Positions 8,608-17,094 of a DNA stretch of 64,000 bases are shown here, piece after piece (position 1 is the stretch's first letter; each line of letters begins with the position of its first letter). Made by a program: the position numbers and the translations under genes. Source of the DNA: Zobellia galactanivorans (GTDB lineage: Bacteria > Bacteroidota > Bacteroidia > Flavobacteriales > Flavobacteriaceae); NCBI RefSeq assembly GCF_000973105.1, contig NC_015844.1, positions 5,452,501-5,516,500 on the forward strand, in the 5' to 3' direction. The notes under the pieces were generated by a model. The model was not told where the DNA came from, made no database searches, and was given only the letters and a program-made list of their open reading frames with translations.

Positions 8608-9828
8608 TTATTCACTTAGCAGTTCATGCAAAAGTGTATCGAACTCTTTGTGAAACTCTATGTATTTTTCACCGGTAGCAGGTCCGTTAAACCCGGTATG
8701 TATATGGCGTACTTTTCCTTCCTTATCGATGAATATCGTAGTTGGATATGACAATAACCGATTAAGCATCGGTAGTTTTTTCTGCGCCATATCTTTATCG
8801 GAGCTTCCGTACTGTGCCAATAGAATAGGATAATTTACCCCTATACGCTGCTTGAGCCTTTCAATACTTTTTATGGCTCCTTCTTTTGTCTTGGCGTATT
8901 CAAAGGCCAAGCCTACTACTTCAAGGTTTTTGAGATTATGGTCCCTTAAGTAATTGACGTAAAATTTGGTCTCGTCCAAACAGTTCGGACACCAAGAGCC
9001 TAAAATTTGTACGATTACCACCTTGTTCTTAAATCGTTCATCTTCGGAAGACACCATTGTACCGTCGATATCGGGAAATGAAAATGAAAATTTATCATAC
9101 CCTTTCTTTAAAAATGTAAGCGAATCGGCAGGCGGCAGCTCAAAGCCCTCATTACGCTTCCCCACAAAAGTTTCCTTGGAATGATTTCCCGAATAGAACA
9201 CCCCGTTTAAGCTACTATCGGTCACCTGGGCCGTGAACAGAAAGGCATGGGCCCCATCAAATGCCGACAACTTTAAGGAATCGCCCGTTACTACGCCTTC
9301 CAAATAACGATAGTCGCCCGTTGTTGTCCTAAATGTCCCCGTTACCTTATTCCCGTCTTGGGCAAATATGCCTTTTCCCATATACGCCTCAAGATCCACA
9401 GGAGTGAATTCCGTTTCCCAAATACCGGAAACATTTACGTCTGCGTTTTTTTTGGTAGAAAAACGTTCCGTTTCCCCAAAACTGGCCTCAAAAGGCACTA
9501 CCCTATCTAAACTTTCAATTCTAAAATCACCATCAATCCGCTCCGGTGTAAACGTTCCCGAAATGTATCCCTCAAAAACAGGCGGATGTATCCGTATCGA
9601 ATCGCCCTTTAGCTCGATTTCATCAACAACGATGACTTCACTGGCATTATAAATTTGCATCTTATACGCATCGTCTTCCCTTTCAACCAAAAAATTAAAA
9701 GGCAGTTTTTCACCCTCCATTACACTGAGTTTCCCTCTCCATACCCCTTCCGACAATTCAGGTTGTGTTTCGTCCTTACAGGAAATAAGGGCACTCAAAA
9801 GCGAAACCATACATAGCAACTTCTTCAT
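8608..9828 (-). CDS. TlpA-like thioredoxin-fold lipoprotein
   Basis: An exported thiol-disulfide protein. The start is set at the internal ATG (MKKLLCMVSLLSALISCKDE), which gives a proper lipoprotein signal; the longer frame would bury it. The mature protein starts C-K-D-E, which resembles the Lys-plus-two-acidic lipoprotein export signal reported for Bacteroidota, so surface exposure is possible. Residues about 20-250 are beta-rich and resemble a DUF4369-like front domain; the C-terminal 150 residues are a TlpA/AhpC-type thioredoxin domain with the redox motif WCPNC. Likely role is reduction of disulfides in the envelope. It faces leuB tail to tail. Confidence 0.87.
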   Translation of the reverse strand: MKKLLCMVSLLSALISCKDETQPELSEGVWRGKLSVMEGEKLPFNFLVEREDDAYKMQIYNASEVIVVDEIELKGDSIRIHPPVFEGYISGTFTPERIDGDFRIESLDRVVPFEASFGETERFSTKKNADVNVSGIWETEFTPVDLEAYMGKGIFAQDGNKVTGTFRTTTGDYRYLEGVVTGDSLKLSAFDGAHAFLFTAQVTDSSLNGVFYSGNHSKETFVGKRNEGFELPPADSLTFLKKGYDKFSFSFPDIDGTMVSSEDERFKNKVVIVQILGSWCPNCLDETKFYVNYLRDHNLKNLEVVGLAFEYAKTKEGAIKSIERLKQRIGVNYPILLAQYGSSDKDMAQKKLPMLNRLLSYPTTIFIDKEGKVRHIHTGFNGPATGEKYIEFHKEFDTLLHELLSE

Positions 9829-9908
9829 TCTTTCGTCTTTTCTGTTAGAATCGTTATATACGCCCAAAACTTACAACAAAAAAATAATTAATTCAGTTGC
9901 CATGCATA

Positions 9909-9939
9909 TTGAATGTCTTAATGCATTGTTTTATCTTTA
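9909..9939 (+). promoter_or_regulatory. Predicted promoter of pheT
   Basis: TTG (9909-9911), 20 bases, then TATCTTTA (9932-9939), one base off TAnnTTTG. The leader to the pheT ATG at 9959 would be only about 15 bases. Confidence 0.4.
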
Positions 9940-9958
9940 CCCGCTCTAAAACTAGCCG

Positions 9959-12388
9959 ATGCAGATTTCATATAACTGGTTAAAACAATTTTTAAAACTT
10001 GATTGGGATTCCCAAAAAACAGCTGAGCTTCTAACCGACCTAGGCCTTGAAGTTGAAGGAATTACTCCTTTTGAATCCATCAAAGGCGGACTTAAGGGTA
10101 TTGTAGTAGGCCATGTACTTAGCTGCACCAAACATCCGAATGCCGATAAATTAAAAGTAACCACGGTAGACATAGGTGCCGAATCTCCGGTGCAAATCGT
10201 TTGTGGAGCGCCCAATGTAGACAAAGGCCAGAAAGTACCCGTTGCCACGGTCGGCACGAAATTGTACACTCCTGAGGGAAAGGTCTGGAAAATAGGAAAA
10301 GGAAAAATAAGGGGCGAAGAAAGCCACGGTATGATATGTGCCGAAGACGAGCTCGGACTAGGCTCTGACCACGAAGGCATTCTTGTACTCGACAGCAAAC
10401 TAAAACCGGGCACTCCTTGTTCCGAAATCTTTGATGTCGAACAAGACGAAGTCTTTGAAATAGGCCTTACCCCTAACCGTGCCGATGCCATGAGCCATTA
10501 TGGCGTAGCAAGGGACCTGAAAGCGGGACTCATACAAAAAGAGATCAATAAAGAATTGATTACCCCTTCCATTAGCCAGTTTAATGTAGACAACCGTTCG
10601 CTAAAACTGCAAGTTGATGTGGTAGATAGTAAACTAGTACCTCGTTATGCCGGTATTACCTTAAGCAACCTAACGATAAAGCCATCGCCAAAATGGCTAC
10701 AGAACAGGTTACGGGCCATCGGTATCAACCCCACCAACAATGTGGTCGATGCCACCAATTATGTCTTGCACGAACTCGGTCAGCCTTTACATGCCTTCGA
10801 TGCCGATCGCATCCACGGTAAAAAAGTCATCGTAAAAACTTTACCGGCAGGGACTAAATTTATGACCCTAGACGGGGAAGAGCGTACCTTGCACGAAGAC
10901 GACCTAATGATCTGCGATTCTGAAAAACCTATGTGTATAGCAGGAGTTTTTGGAGGAATAAACACAGGTGTTACCGAAAAAACAAACTCGATATTTCTTG
11001 AAAGCGCCTATTTCAACCCTGTTTCCATTCGCAAGACCGCTAAAAGACACGGCTTGAACACCGATGCGTCTTTTAGATTTGAAAGAGGTATCGATATTGA
11101 GAATGTAGAGTACGCCCTAAAACGTGCTGCTTTATTGATAAAGGAAATCGCAGGAGGCGATATTACTTCCGACATTATCGATTTTTACCCTAAACGTTTT
11201 GACGAACATCAAGTTTTCTTGACCTTCAGAAAAACCTATTCCTTGGTCGGACAGGAAATCCCACAAGATACGATCAAATCGATATTGACCTCACTGGACA
11301 TTAAGGTAAAAAGCGTCACCGAAGCCGGACTCGGACTTTCAATACCTTCATACCGCGTAGATGTACAAAGGGAAGTAGATGTTATTGAAGAAATTTTACG
11401 TGTTTACGGTTATAATAATATAGATTTTGGCACCAAGCTAAACGCTTCCACCGCACCGGTTTCAAAGTTCGACGATCATAGGTTACAAACCGTTATAGGT
11501 GATTTATTGGCCTCAAAGGGTTTCTATGAAATCATGACGAACAGTTTGACCGCTCCAGCCAACGCCCAACTCATTGATGAGTCCGAAACAGATGAGAAAA
11601 GTGTTCAAATGCTGAATCCGTTGAGCAACGACCTTTCGATAATGCGTCGTTCTATGTTATATACCGGTCTTGAGACCGTACTCTACAACAACAACAGGAA
11701 AAAGCACAACTTAAAACTTTTTGAGTTCGGGAAATCGTACGAACAACAAGACACAAAGTATATAGAAGACAAACACCTTTGTCTTTACCTGACCGGCAAC
11801 CGCAGCGAGAGCAATTGGTCAAGGGAAGTAAAAGCCATCGATTTCTTTTATTTAAAATCGATAGTCTTGAATATCTTGGCCCGCTTGGGAATTACCGATG
11901 CCATCTCTGAGCCAACATCGAACAGTGCATTCTCGGAAGGACTCAGCCTGGCTGTCAACACCAAGGAAGTAGTTTCTTTTGGATTGATTAAAAAATCAAT
12001 CCTTAAGAAGATGAACCTCAAACAAGAAGTTCTCTATGCCGATTTCAATTGGGACAACGTAATTGCCTTGGCCCAAAAAAACAGCATCACCTATCGCGAA
12101 ATCCCTAAATACCCAGAGGTAAAACGCGACTTGGCCCTATTGCTAGACGACGCTGTTTCTTTTAAACAAGTATACGATTTAGGTAGAAAGACCGAGAAGA
12201 AGTTATTGAAAGACATCAACCTTTTTGATGTATATGTAGGCGACAAACTTCCAAAAGGCAAAAAGTCATATGCGGTAAGCTTTACTTTGCAAGACAGTCA
12301 GCGTACATTGACCGACAAGCAAATCGATCGCATTATGGGCAAATTGCAGAAAACGTATCAAACCGAACTGGGAGCGGAACTACGCTAG
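9959..12388 (+). CDS. pheT: Phenylalanyl-tRNA synthetase beta subunit
   Basis: The beta chain of the alpha2-beta2 synthetase that charges tRNA-Phe. At 809 residues it has the full bacterial domain order: an N-terminal part with the EMAP-like tRNA-binding fold (about residues 40-150, including HPNADKLKVTTVDIG), the B3/B4 region that holds the editing site (about 210-400, with NVVDATNYVLHELGQPLHAFD), B5, the catalytic-like core (VDVIEEILRVYGYNNI) and a C-terminal anticodon-binding FDX-ACB domain (YPEVKRDLALLLDDAVSF onwards). The pheS gene is not adjacent, which is common in this phylum. Confidence 0.97.
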   Translation: MQISYNWLKQFLKLDWDSQKTAELLTDLGLEVEGITPFESIKGGLKGIVVGHVLSCTKHPNADKLKVTTVDIGAESPVQIVCGAPNVDKGQKVPVATVGTKLYTPEGKVWKIGKGKIRGEESHGMICAEDELGLGSDHEGILVLDSKLKPGTPCSEIFDVEQDEVFEIGLTPNRADAMSHYGVARDLKAGLIQKEINKELITPSISQFNVDNRSLKLQVDVVDSKLVPRYAGITLSNLTIKPSPKWLQNRLRAIGINPTNNVVDATNYVLHELGQPLHAFDADRIHGKKVIVKTLPAGTKFMTLDGEERTLHEDDLMICDSEKPMCIAGVFGGINTGVTEKTNSIFLESAYFNPVSIRKTAKRHGLNTDASFRFERGIDIENVEYALKRAALLIKEIAGGDITSDIIDFYPKRFDEHQVFLTFRKTYSLVGQEIPQDTIKSILTSLDIKVKSVTEAGLGLSIPSYRVDVQREVDVIEEILRVYGYNNIDFGTKLNASTAPVSKFDDHRLQTVIGDLLASKGFYEIMTNSLTAPANAQLIDESETDEKSVQMLNPLSNDLSIMRRSMLYTGLETVLYNNNRKKHNLKLFEFGKSYEQQDTKYIEDKHLCLYLTGNRSESNWSREVKAIDFFYLKSIVLNILARLGITDAISEPTSNSAFSEGLSLAVNTKEVVSFGLIKKSILKKMNLKQEVLYADFNWDNVIALAQKNSITYREIPKYPEVKRDLALLLDDAVSFKQVYDLGRKTEKKLLKDINLFDVYVGDKLPKGKKSYAVSFTLQDSQRTLTDKQIDRIMGKLQKTYQTELGAELR

Positions 12389-12443
12389 CAAAAACGATTT
12401 ATCCGGAAAGATTTAAGAAATATTTTTTTAGTAGAAGGAAGTC

Positions 12444-12998
12444 TTATATTTTTCCGGGTAATATCACACTATCGATTTCGTGTATCACCCCGTTTTTCTG
12501 ATTGGAGTCGGCCACAACTATAGTCGCCTTGTTTCCGAAGCTATCGGTCAAGATAATATCTATACCTTTCATCGTTGCCGTAATCGTATCGCCTTGCACC
12601 GTAGTAAAGGTAGCCTTGCCCTTACCCCTACACATAGCCTTCAATATCTTAGAAGCCGAAATGTAACCGGCTACAATATGGTAAGTCAATAAATCCTTAA
12701 GTTCTTTTTTATTTTTAGGATCCAAAAGGTCTTTGACCGATTTGCCCGATAGATTTTCAAACGCACGATCGGAAGGAGCAAAAACCGTAAAAGGTCCCGA
12801 TTGATCCAACAACTCCTCTAAATCGGTAGCCCTCATAACCGCCAAAAGGGTTTGATGATTTTTTGAGTTTGCCGTAGAATTGACAATCGATTCACCAGAA
12901 GCCCCCACTAAAGGACTGTTAGCGGTTGTGATTTCTTGTGCCGAAAGCGAAAAACAAAGAGTAAAAAACAGACAAACTAGAATCGTAGGATATTTCAT
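12444..12998 (-). CDS. Secreted fasciclin-domain protein
   Basis: A 184-residue exported protein with one fasciclin (FAS1) domain, an adhesion-type fold. A cleavable signal peptide ends around FSLSAQE. The two conserved FAS1 blocks are visible: the H1 box TVFAPSDRAFENL and the H2-like segment NGVIHEIDSVILP at the C-terminus, with YHIV in between. There is no lipobox or membrane segment after the signal, so the protein is probably periplasmic or released. It is transcribed away from the membrane protein at 13194 across a 195-base region with a perfect 14-bp palindrome. Confidence 0.92.
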   Translation of the reverse strand: MKYPTILVCLFFTLCFSLSAQEITTANSPLVGASGESIVNSTANSKNHQTLLAVMRATDLEELLDQSGPFTVFAPSDRAFENLSGKSVKDLLDPKNKKELKDLLTYHIVAGYISASKILKAMCRGKGKATFTTVQGDTITATMKGIDIILTDSFGNKATIVVADSNQKNGVIHEIDSVILPGKI

Positions 12999-13125
12999 AA
13001 AAAAACTTGGGGAGTTGTTAAAATGGTCGATTAACGGTTCAAATTGTTCGACAAGTTACAACTTTATGACAATTATCATGTCTATTTTACCCCCTTTTAA
13101 ATATATTTTTAACAAAAAATTAACA

Positions 13126-13139
13126 AATACTTAAGTATT
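13126..13139. promoter_or_regulatory. Perfect 14-bp palindrome in a divergent promoter region
   Basis: AATACTTAAGTATT reads the same on both strands. It lies just upstream of the predicted promoter at 13146-13175 and between two divergent genes, as expected for an operator. No regulator gene is adjacent. Confidence 0.4.
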
Positions 13140-13145
13140 GAAATC

Positions 13146-13175
13146 GTGTTTTAGACTTCGAATTCTCTAAATTTG
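13146..13175 (+). promoter_or_regulatory. Predicted promoter of the membrane protein gene at 13194
   Basis: TAAATTTG (13168-13175) matches TAnnTTTG exactly; GTG at 13146-13148, 19 bases upstream, is one base off the TTG element. The leader would be about 15 bases. Confidence 0.45.
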
Positions 13176-13193
13176 AGGGAGTTGCCATAAAAT

Positions 13194-13913
13194 ATGCTGA
13201 ACAAGAGAGTCAATATTGAAAGCGTGCTGATCAAGGAAAAGCGGCAAAACGGCACGACCGATTACGCTTACGCGCTCAACCACATCCTTGAAAAAGACTC
13301 TGCTTCCCGAGAAAGGATCAGCAACAATCTTAGCATTGAAAGTACAAGTAAAACGAACAATGCCTTTAATATCGACTTGCTCGACACGGATAAAATTTAT
13401 CATCTATCCGACATCAAAAAGATATGTATCGATTATAGGCTTCGTTTTTTGAATTCCGATTTTTTTAAAGGGGAGATTCCCGCTGAAGCCATTGCTAAAA
13501 TCAAAAAACTGGAAGAAGCACACGATATAGAACTCAAGGGCTTTAAAATTATAGCCCCGTCTAAGCTCTTCAAACTTGACGACAAAGACGACCCTTTGCT
13601 GTTTGCCCCTATCGGTAACGACTATTACTATCTTTTACATCATTGGGGAAAAGATTTACATCCACTTCGAAAAATAGCCATGTGGCCGTTTAAAAATATA
13701 ATAAACTTGACCTTGCTCGTGGTCACCTTGAGTTATTTGGTGGCTTTATTGGTGCCGGACGGATTGTTTTCCAAGAATAGTTCGACCGCCCAATTTTTTA
13801 TTATTTTCTTTTTTATTTTCAAGTGTTCAGCCGCCATTGTAATTTTTTATGGATTTGCCCTTGGAAAAAACTTTAACCATGCCATTTGGAACAGTAAATA
13901 CTTTAACGCCTGA
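13194..13913 (+). CDS. Unknown protein with C-terminal membrane hairpin
   Basis: A 239-residue protein I do not recognise. The first 160 residues are soluble and charged and contain no signal peptide; two hydrophobic helices follow (about 165-190, INLTLLVVTLSYLVALLV, and about 202-225), joined by a short polar loop, and the protein ends soon after. This makes it a tail-anchored cytoplasmic domain with two helices in the inner membrane. The segment FAPIGNDYYYLLHHWG just before the first helix looks conserved in character, being aromatic and polar. A bidirectional terminator follows the stop. No neighbour suggests a function. Confidence 0.75.
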   Translation: MLNKRVNIESVLIKEKRQNGTTDYAYALNHILEKDSASRERISNNLSIESTSKTNNAFNIDLLDTDKIYHLSDIKKICIDYRLRFLNSDFFKGEIPAEAIAKIKKLEEAHDIELKGFKIIAPSKLFKLDDKDDPLLFAPIGNDYYYLLHHWGKDLHPLRKIAMWPFKNIINLTLLVVTLSYLVALLVPDGLFSKNSSTAQFFIIFFFIFKCSAAIVIFYGFALGKNFNHAIWNSKYFNA

Positions 13914-13940
13914 CCATAAACTATAGTATATGGCAAAAAA

Positions 13941-13976
13941 AAGGGCATTTCGATTAAATGAAATGCCTCTTTTTTA
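13941..13976. terminator. Bidirectional intrinsic terminator
   Basis: GGCATTTC (13944-13951) pairs with GAAATGCC (13960-13967) around an 8-base loop, flanked by an A-run on the left and a T-run on the right. It lies between two convergent genes and can serve both. Confidence 0.85.
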
Positions 13977-13993
13977 TGGATTGACAAAAGCGT

Positions 13994-15142
13994 CTATTTG
14001 ATAAAGATTGTAGTAGGTATGCCGTCAACATCAATATTATTGAGCACCTGAGGTTTTGGAGCAGGGTTCAAACGCAACAAGCCCCCCTTGTCGTCACCAG
14101 TCTTCTTTTTGTATCCGATAAGTAGCACATTGTTCTCTTCGTCATAGCTAACCATGGTCGTCTTTTCGATTTCATACTCAAACTTCAGCTGGGTCTCTGT
14201 TATAAAATTTTCGAAGGCATACATGACCGTAAGGTTTTCCTCAAAATCATAAACCGCAGGAATCACGGGAAATTCACTATAATCGGTAGGTGTCATTTCG
14301 TAATACATCTTACCGCTACTATCGAAGTGCAAGTAAGAAGATCCTGTAAAATTCGGTTCTTTTCCCGAACCATAATTTGTATATTTTATTTCAAAGGTGG
14401 TACTGTTTATGGTACTATGAAGATCATCGTAGCCAATAATAATATTATCATCTGGGCCCGTGAACATTCTCCGCACATCAAAACCTACCAAAGTATCGTA
14501 TATTTCCGTATTGCTACTTGAATCCACTACCGAAATAGCATACTCATCCGTTACCTCCTCATCTAGTGTCAGCACAAACAAACGGTTATGGGCAAAAGCC
14601 AATTGCAAAGGCCTTTTATCCAAAGTTATATCGACATATGTAGGCGTTGCCACCGAAACATCAAGAGCCCGAACATAAAATTCGTCATCTTCAGCAGAAG
14701 GTGAAACATGCAACTCATAAGCTATATAAATGGTATTCCCCTTGCGGGAAACAGCCTTGGCCGTAAGGCTACAAGCGCCTAAGTCGGTAAAAACTTCATA
14801 CGCTTCACTGGTATCGTCCTTAAAATCATAAACCGTGATTTCACCACTACAATCACTCTTTTTATGATACATGGTAAGCACCTGGTCGTTTTCATAACTT
14901 AAAGTAGGCTGGCTTACCGAACTGAATTTACTTTCTTTACCGCTCAAGGCCAACCCATTGTCTTCAAGATTGAGCAAGGTAGCCTCTAGCATTCCGTTGT
15001 TATTGACTAGTAAAGTGTAATCGGATTGGATGTTTTTTTCCTCCTCCTTTTCTTTCTCCCCGAGGGAATCACTATCGGTTTTAGAACAACCGATAACGAT
15101 GAGCATTGCCATACAGGCATAGATTAAATTGTAGGTTTTCAT
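13994..15142 (-). CDS. Unknown lipoprotein, probable beta-propeller
   Basis: A 382-residue envelope lipoprotein starting at the ATG that gives MKTYNLIYACMAMLIVIGC; the Cys is followed by SKTDSDS and a Lys/Glu-rich linker, a usual tether. The rest is a run of beta strands ending in D, G and Y-rich turns (VYDFKDD, IYIAYELH, IIGYDD, LLIGYKKK) spaced by about 45 residues, which suggests a propeller of six or seven blades. No enzymatic motif is visible. Binding of a ligand or protein at the outer membrane is the likely type of role, but this is inference from fold alone. Confidence 0.78.
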   Translation of the reverse strand: MKTYNLIYACMAMLIVIGCSKTDSDSLGEKEKEEEKNIQSDYTLLVNNNGMLEATLLNLEDNGLALSGKESKFSSVSQPTLSYENDQVLTMYHKKSDCSGEITVYDFKDDTSEAYEVFTDLGACSLTAKAVSRKGNTIYIAYELHVSPSAEDDEFYVRALDVSVATPTYVDITLDKRPLQLAFAHNRLFVLTLDEEVTDEYAISVVDSSSNTEIYDTLVGFDVRRMFTGPDDNIIIGYDDLHSTINSTTFEIKYTNYGSGKEPNFTGSSYLHFDSSGKMYYEMTPTDYSEFPVIPAVYDFEENLTVMYAFENFITETQLKFEYEIEKTTMVSYDEENNVLLIGYKKKTGDDKGGLLRLNPAPKPQVLNNIDVDGIPTTIFIK

Positions 15143-15199
15143 CTGTTGCAATTTTTAAATACCCTAGACCGATTCTAGTTGACAAGGTGACAACCAAGC

Positions 15200-15255
15200 G
15201 TAGCGAGCATCTTTAGGATCCAAGTTTGGGTCTTGAACCTAAAAACGCTCACTAC
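15200..15255. repeat. Strong two-part hairpin between co-directional genes
   Basis: Outer arms GTAGCGAGC (15200-15208) and GCTCACTAC (15247-15255) pair over nine positions with one wobble; the inner arms 15212-15224 and 15232-15243 pair over about 11 with a bulge, leaving a seven-base loop. On the minus strand it lies after the ABC-F gene and before the lipoprotein gene. It has no T-run. It may be a processing site or a non-canonical terminator. Confidence 0.6.
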
Positions 15256-15285
15256 TACGTTCTAGACTATTAGGTTTAACAAAAA

Positions 15286-16914
15286 TTATACGGTTTCAAC
15301 GTACATTTTGTTACGTTGCTCCCGCAATGCCTTGTCGGACATATATTCATCAAACGACAAATATCTGTCAATGTTGCCTTTTGGAGTCAACTCGATAATT
15401 CTATCGGCAACCGTCTGTGCAAAATGATGGTCATGGGTAGTAAACAGAACGGTACCTTTGAAGTTTTTTAATGAATTGTTAAATGCGGTAATACTCTCTA
15501 AGTCCAAGTGATTGGTAGGCTCATCCAACATAAGGACGTTGGCCCTTAACATCATCATTCGGCTAAGCATACAACGCACCTTTTCACCTCCGGAGAGCAC
15601 GGTACATTGCTTTAAGGCTTCTTCGCCACTGAAAAGCATTTTTCCCAAGAACCCGCGAATATATACCTCTTCGCGTTCTTCTTCGGTCTTGGCCCATTGA
15701 CGTAACCAATCTACTAGGCTTATATTTTCGTTAAAGAAACTTGAGTTATCGGCAGGTAAATAAGACTGTGTAGTGGTGACCCCCCATTGGAACTCACCTT
15801 TTTCCGCCTTCTTGTTGCCATTGATAATTTCGTAGAATGCGGTAGTCGCCCTAGAATCCCTAGAAATTATGGCCACCTTATCCCCCTTTGCCAAATTTAG
15901 GTTGACATTCTCAAAAAGCAGATCACCGTCTTCCGACATAGCGGAAAGCCCCTCTACGTTCAATATTTGGTCTCCGGCCTCCCGTTCCCTTTCAAAAATA
16001 ATGGCCGGGTATCTTCTACTTGAAGGCTTGATATCTTCTACCTTAAGTTTAGATAACATTTTCTTTCTTGAAGTGGCCTGCTTACTTTTTGCAACGTTGG
16101 CACTAAAACGCGCAATAAACTCTTGAAGTTCCTTGGCTTTTTCTTCCGCCTTCTTATTTTGTTGTGCCCTTTGGCGCGCTGCCAATTGGCTACTTTCGTA
16201 CCAGAACGTATAGTTACCCGAATACAGGTTCAACTTCCCGAAGTCGATATCGGCGATATTGGTACAGACCGAGTCCAAAAAGTGTCTATCGTGAGAAACA
16301 ACGATTACCGTATTCTCATAATCGGCCAAGAAATTCTCGAGCCAGTTTATGGTTTCATAATCAAGGTCGTTGGTAGGCTCATCCATAATCAACACATCGG
16401 GGCTTCCGAATAGGGCCTGGGCCAAAAGAACCCTTACCTTAAGCTTGGAGTCGATATCGGCCATAGAGGTATAATGTAATTCTTCAGGGATTCCCAAGTT
16501 CGACAGAAGTGCCGCTGCATCGCTATCGGCGTTCCATCCGTTCATTTCTTCAAATTGAACCTGCAACTCCCCTATCTTGTCGGCATTTTCATCGGTATAA
16601 TCTGCGTACAGGGCATCGATTTCCTGCTTAATGCGAAATAGTGGCTTGTTTCCCATTACCACCGACTCCAAAACCGTAAACTCATCATAGGCATTGTGGT
16701 TTTGCTCCAAGATCGACATACGCTTGCCGGGCTCTAAATGCACATGACCCGAGGTAGGGTCTATCTGTCCTGACAAGATTTTAAGGAAGGTAGATTTTCC
16801 CGCTCCATTTGCCCCGATCACCCCATAACAGTTGCCTTGGGTAAAGGTTACGTTCACTTCATCGAACAAGACTCTTTTTCCGAATTGCACAGATAAATTT
16901 GATACCGACAGCAT
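15286..16914 (-). CDS. ABC-F family ATPase with degenerate second P-loop
   Basis: A 542-residue soluble protein with two ABC domains joined by a charged helical linker, the ABC-F layout whose members act on the ribosome as translation factors or antibiotic-protection proteins; the general look is that of YbiT. The first domain has a good Walker A (GANGAGKST) and Walker B (VLIMDEPTNDLDYET). The second has signature LSGGEKVRCMLSR and Walker B NVLMLDEPTNHLD, but at about residues 346-360 the expected GxxGxGKST is ISRDSRATTAF, so the second P-loop lacks the glycines and the lysine. The first nucleotide site may be the only one that binds normally. Confidence 0.93.
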   Translation of the reverse strand: MLSVSNLSVQFGKRVLFDEVNVTFTQGNCYGVIGANGAGKSTFLKILSGQIDPTSGHVHLEPGKRMSILEQNHNAYDEFTVLESVVMGNKPLFRIKQEIDALYADYTDENADKIGELQVQFEEMNGWNADSDAAALLSNLGIPEELHYTSMADIDSKLKVRVLLAQALFGSPDVLIMDEPTNDLDYETINWLENFLADYENTVIVVSHDRHFLDSVCTNIADIDFGKLNLYSGNYTFWYESSQLAARQRAQQNKKAEEKAKELQEFIARFSANVAKSKQATSRKKMLSKLKVEDIKPSSRRYPAIIFEREREAGDQILNVEGLSAMSEDGDLLFENVNLNLAKGDKVAIISRDSRATTAFYEIINGNKKAEKGEFQWGVTTTQSYLPADNSSFFNENISLVDWLRQWAKTEEEREEVYIRGFLGKMLFSGEEALKQCTVLSGGEKVRCMLSRMMMLRANVLMLDEPTNHLDLESITAFNNSLKNFKGTVLFTTHDHHFAQTVADRIIELTPKGNIDRYLSFDEYMSDKALREQRNKMYVETV

Positions 16915-16936
16915 AGATTTCTTTTTAAAATTCGTG

Positions 16937-16968
16937 CAAAAATACAGAATTTTAATCGCCTAGACCAA
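16937..16968 (-). promoter_or_regulatory. Predicted promoter of the ABC-F gene
   Basis: Minus strand: TTG (16968-16966), 21 bases, TATTTTTG (16944-16937). The leader to the ATG at 16914 would be about 18 bases. Confidence 0.5.
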
Positions 16969-17059
16969 TAAACTTAAAAAGCATTGGTTTCATCGTTCAC
17001 ATTAACGCAAGACGCTTATTTTTAACTCGCTATTAACAGCAAACTGCCAAAGTGTTGCT

Positions 17060-17067
17060 TAATTTTG
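17060..17067 (+). promoter_or_regulatory. Predicted -7 element for the lipoprotein gene at 17095
   Basis: TAATTTTG matches TAnnTTTG exactly and lies 28 bases before the chosen ATG. No good TTG is found at the right distance upstream. Confidence 0.35.
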
Positions 17068-17094
17068 GGTGTTACTCACCAAGTTCTCTCTTAT

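Noticed and set aside
9952-10491. 179-residue minus-strand frame over the start of pheT
   Set aside because: Shadow of a certain gene; Ser/Pro-rich composition with no domain.
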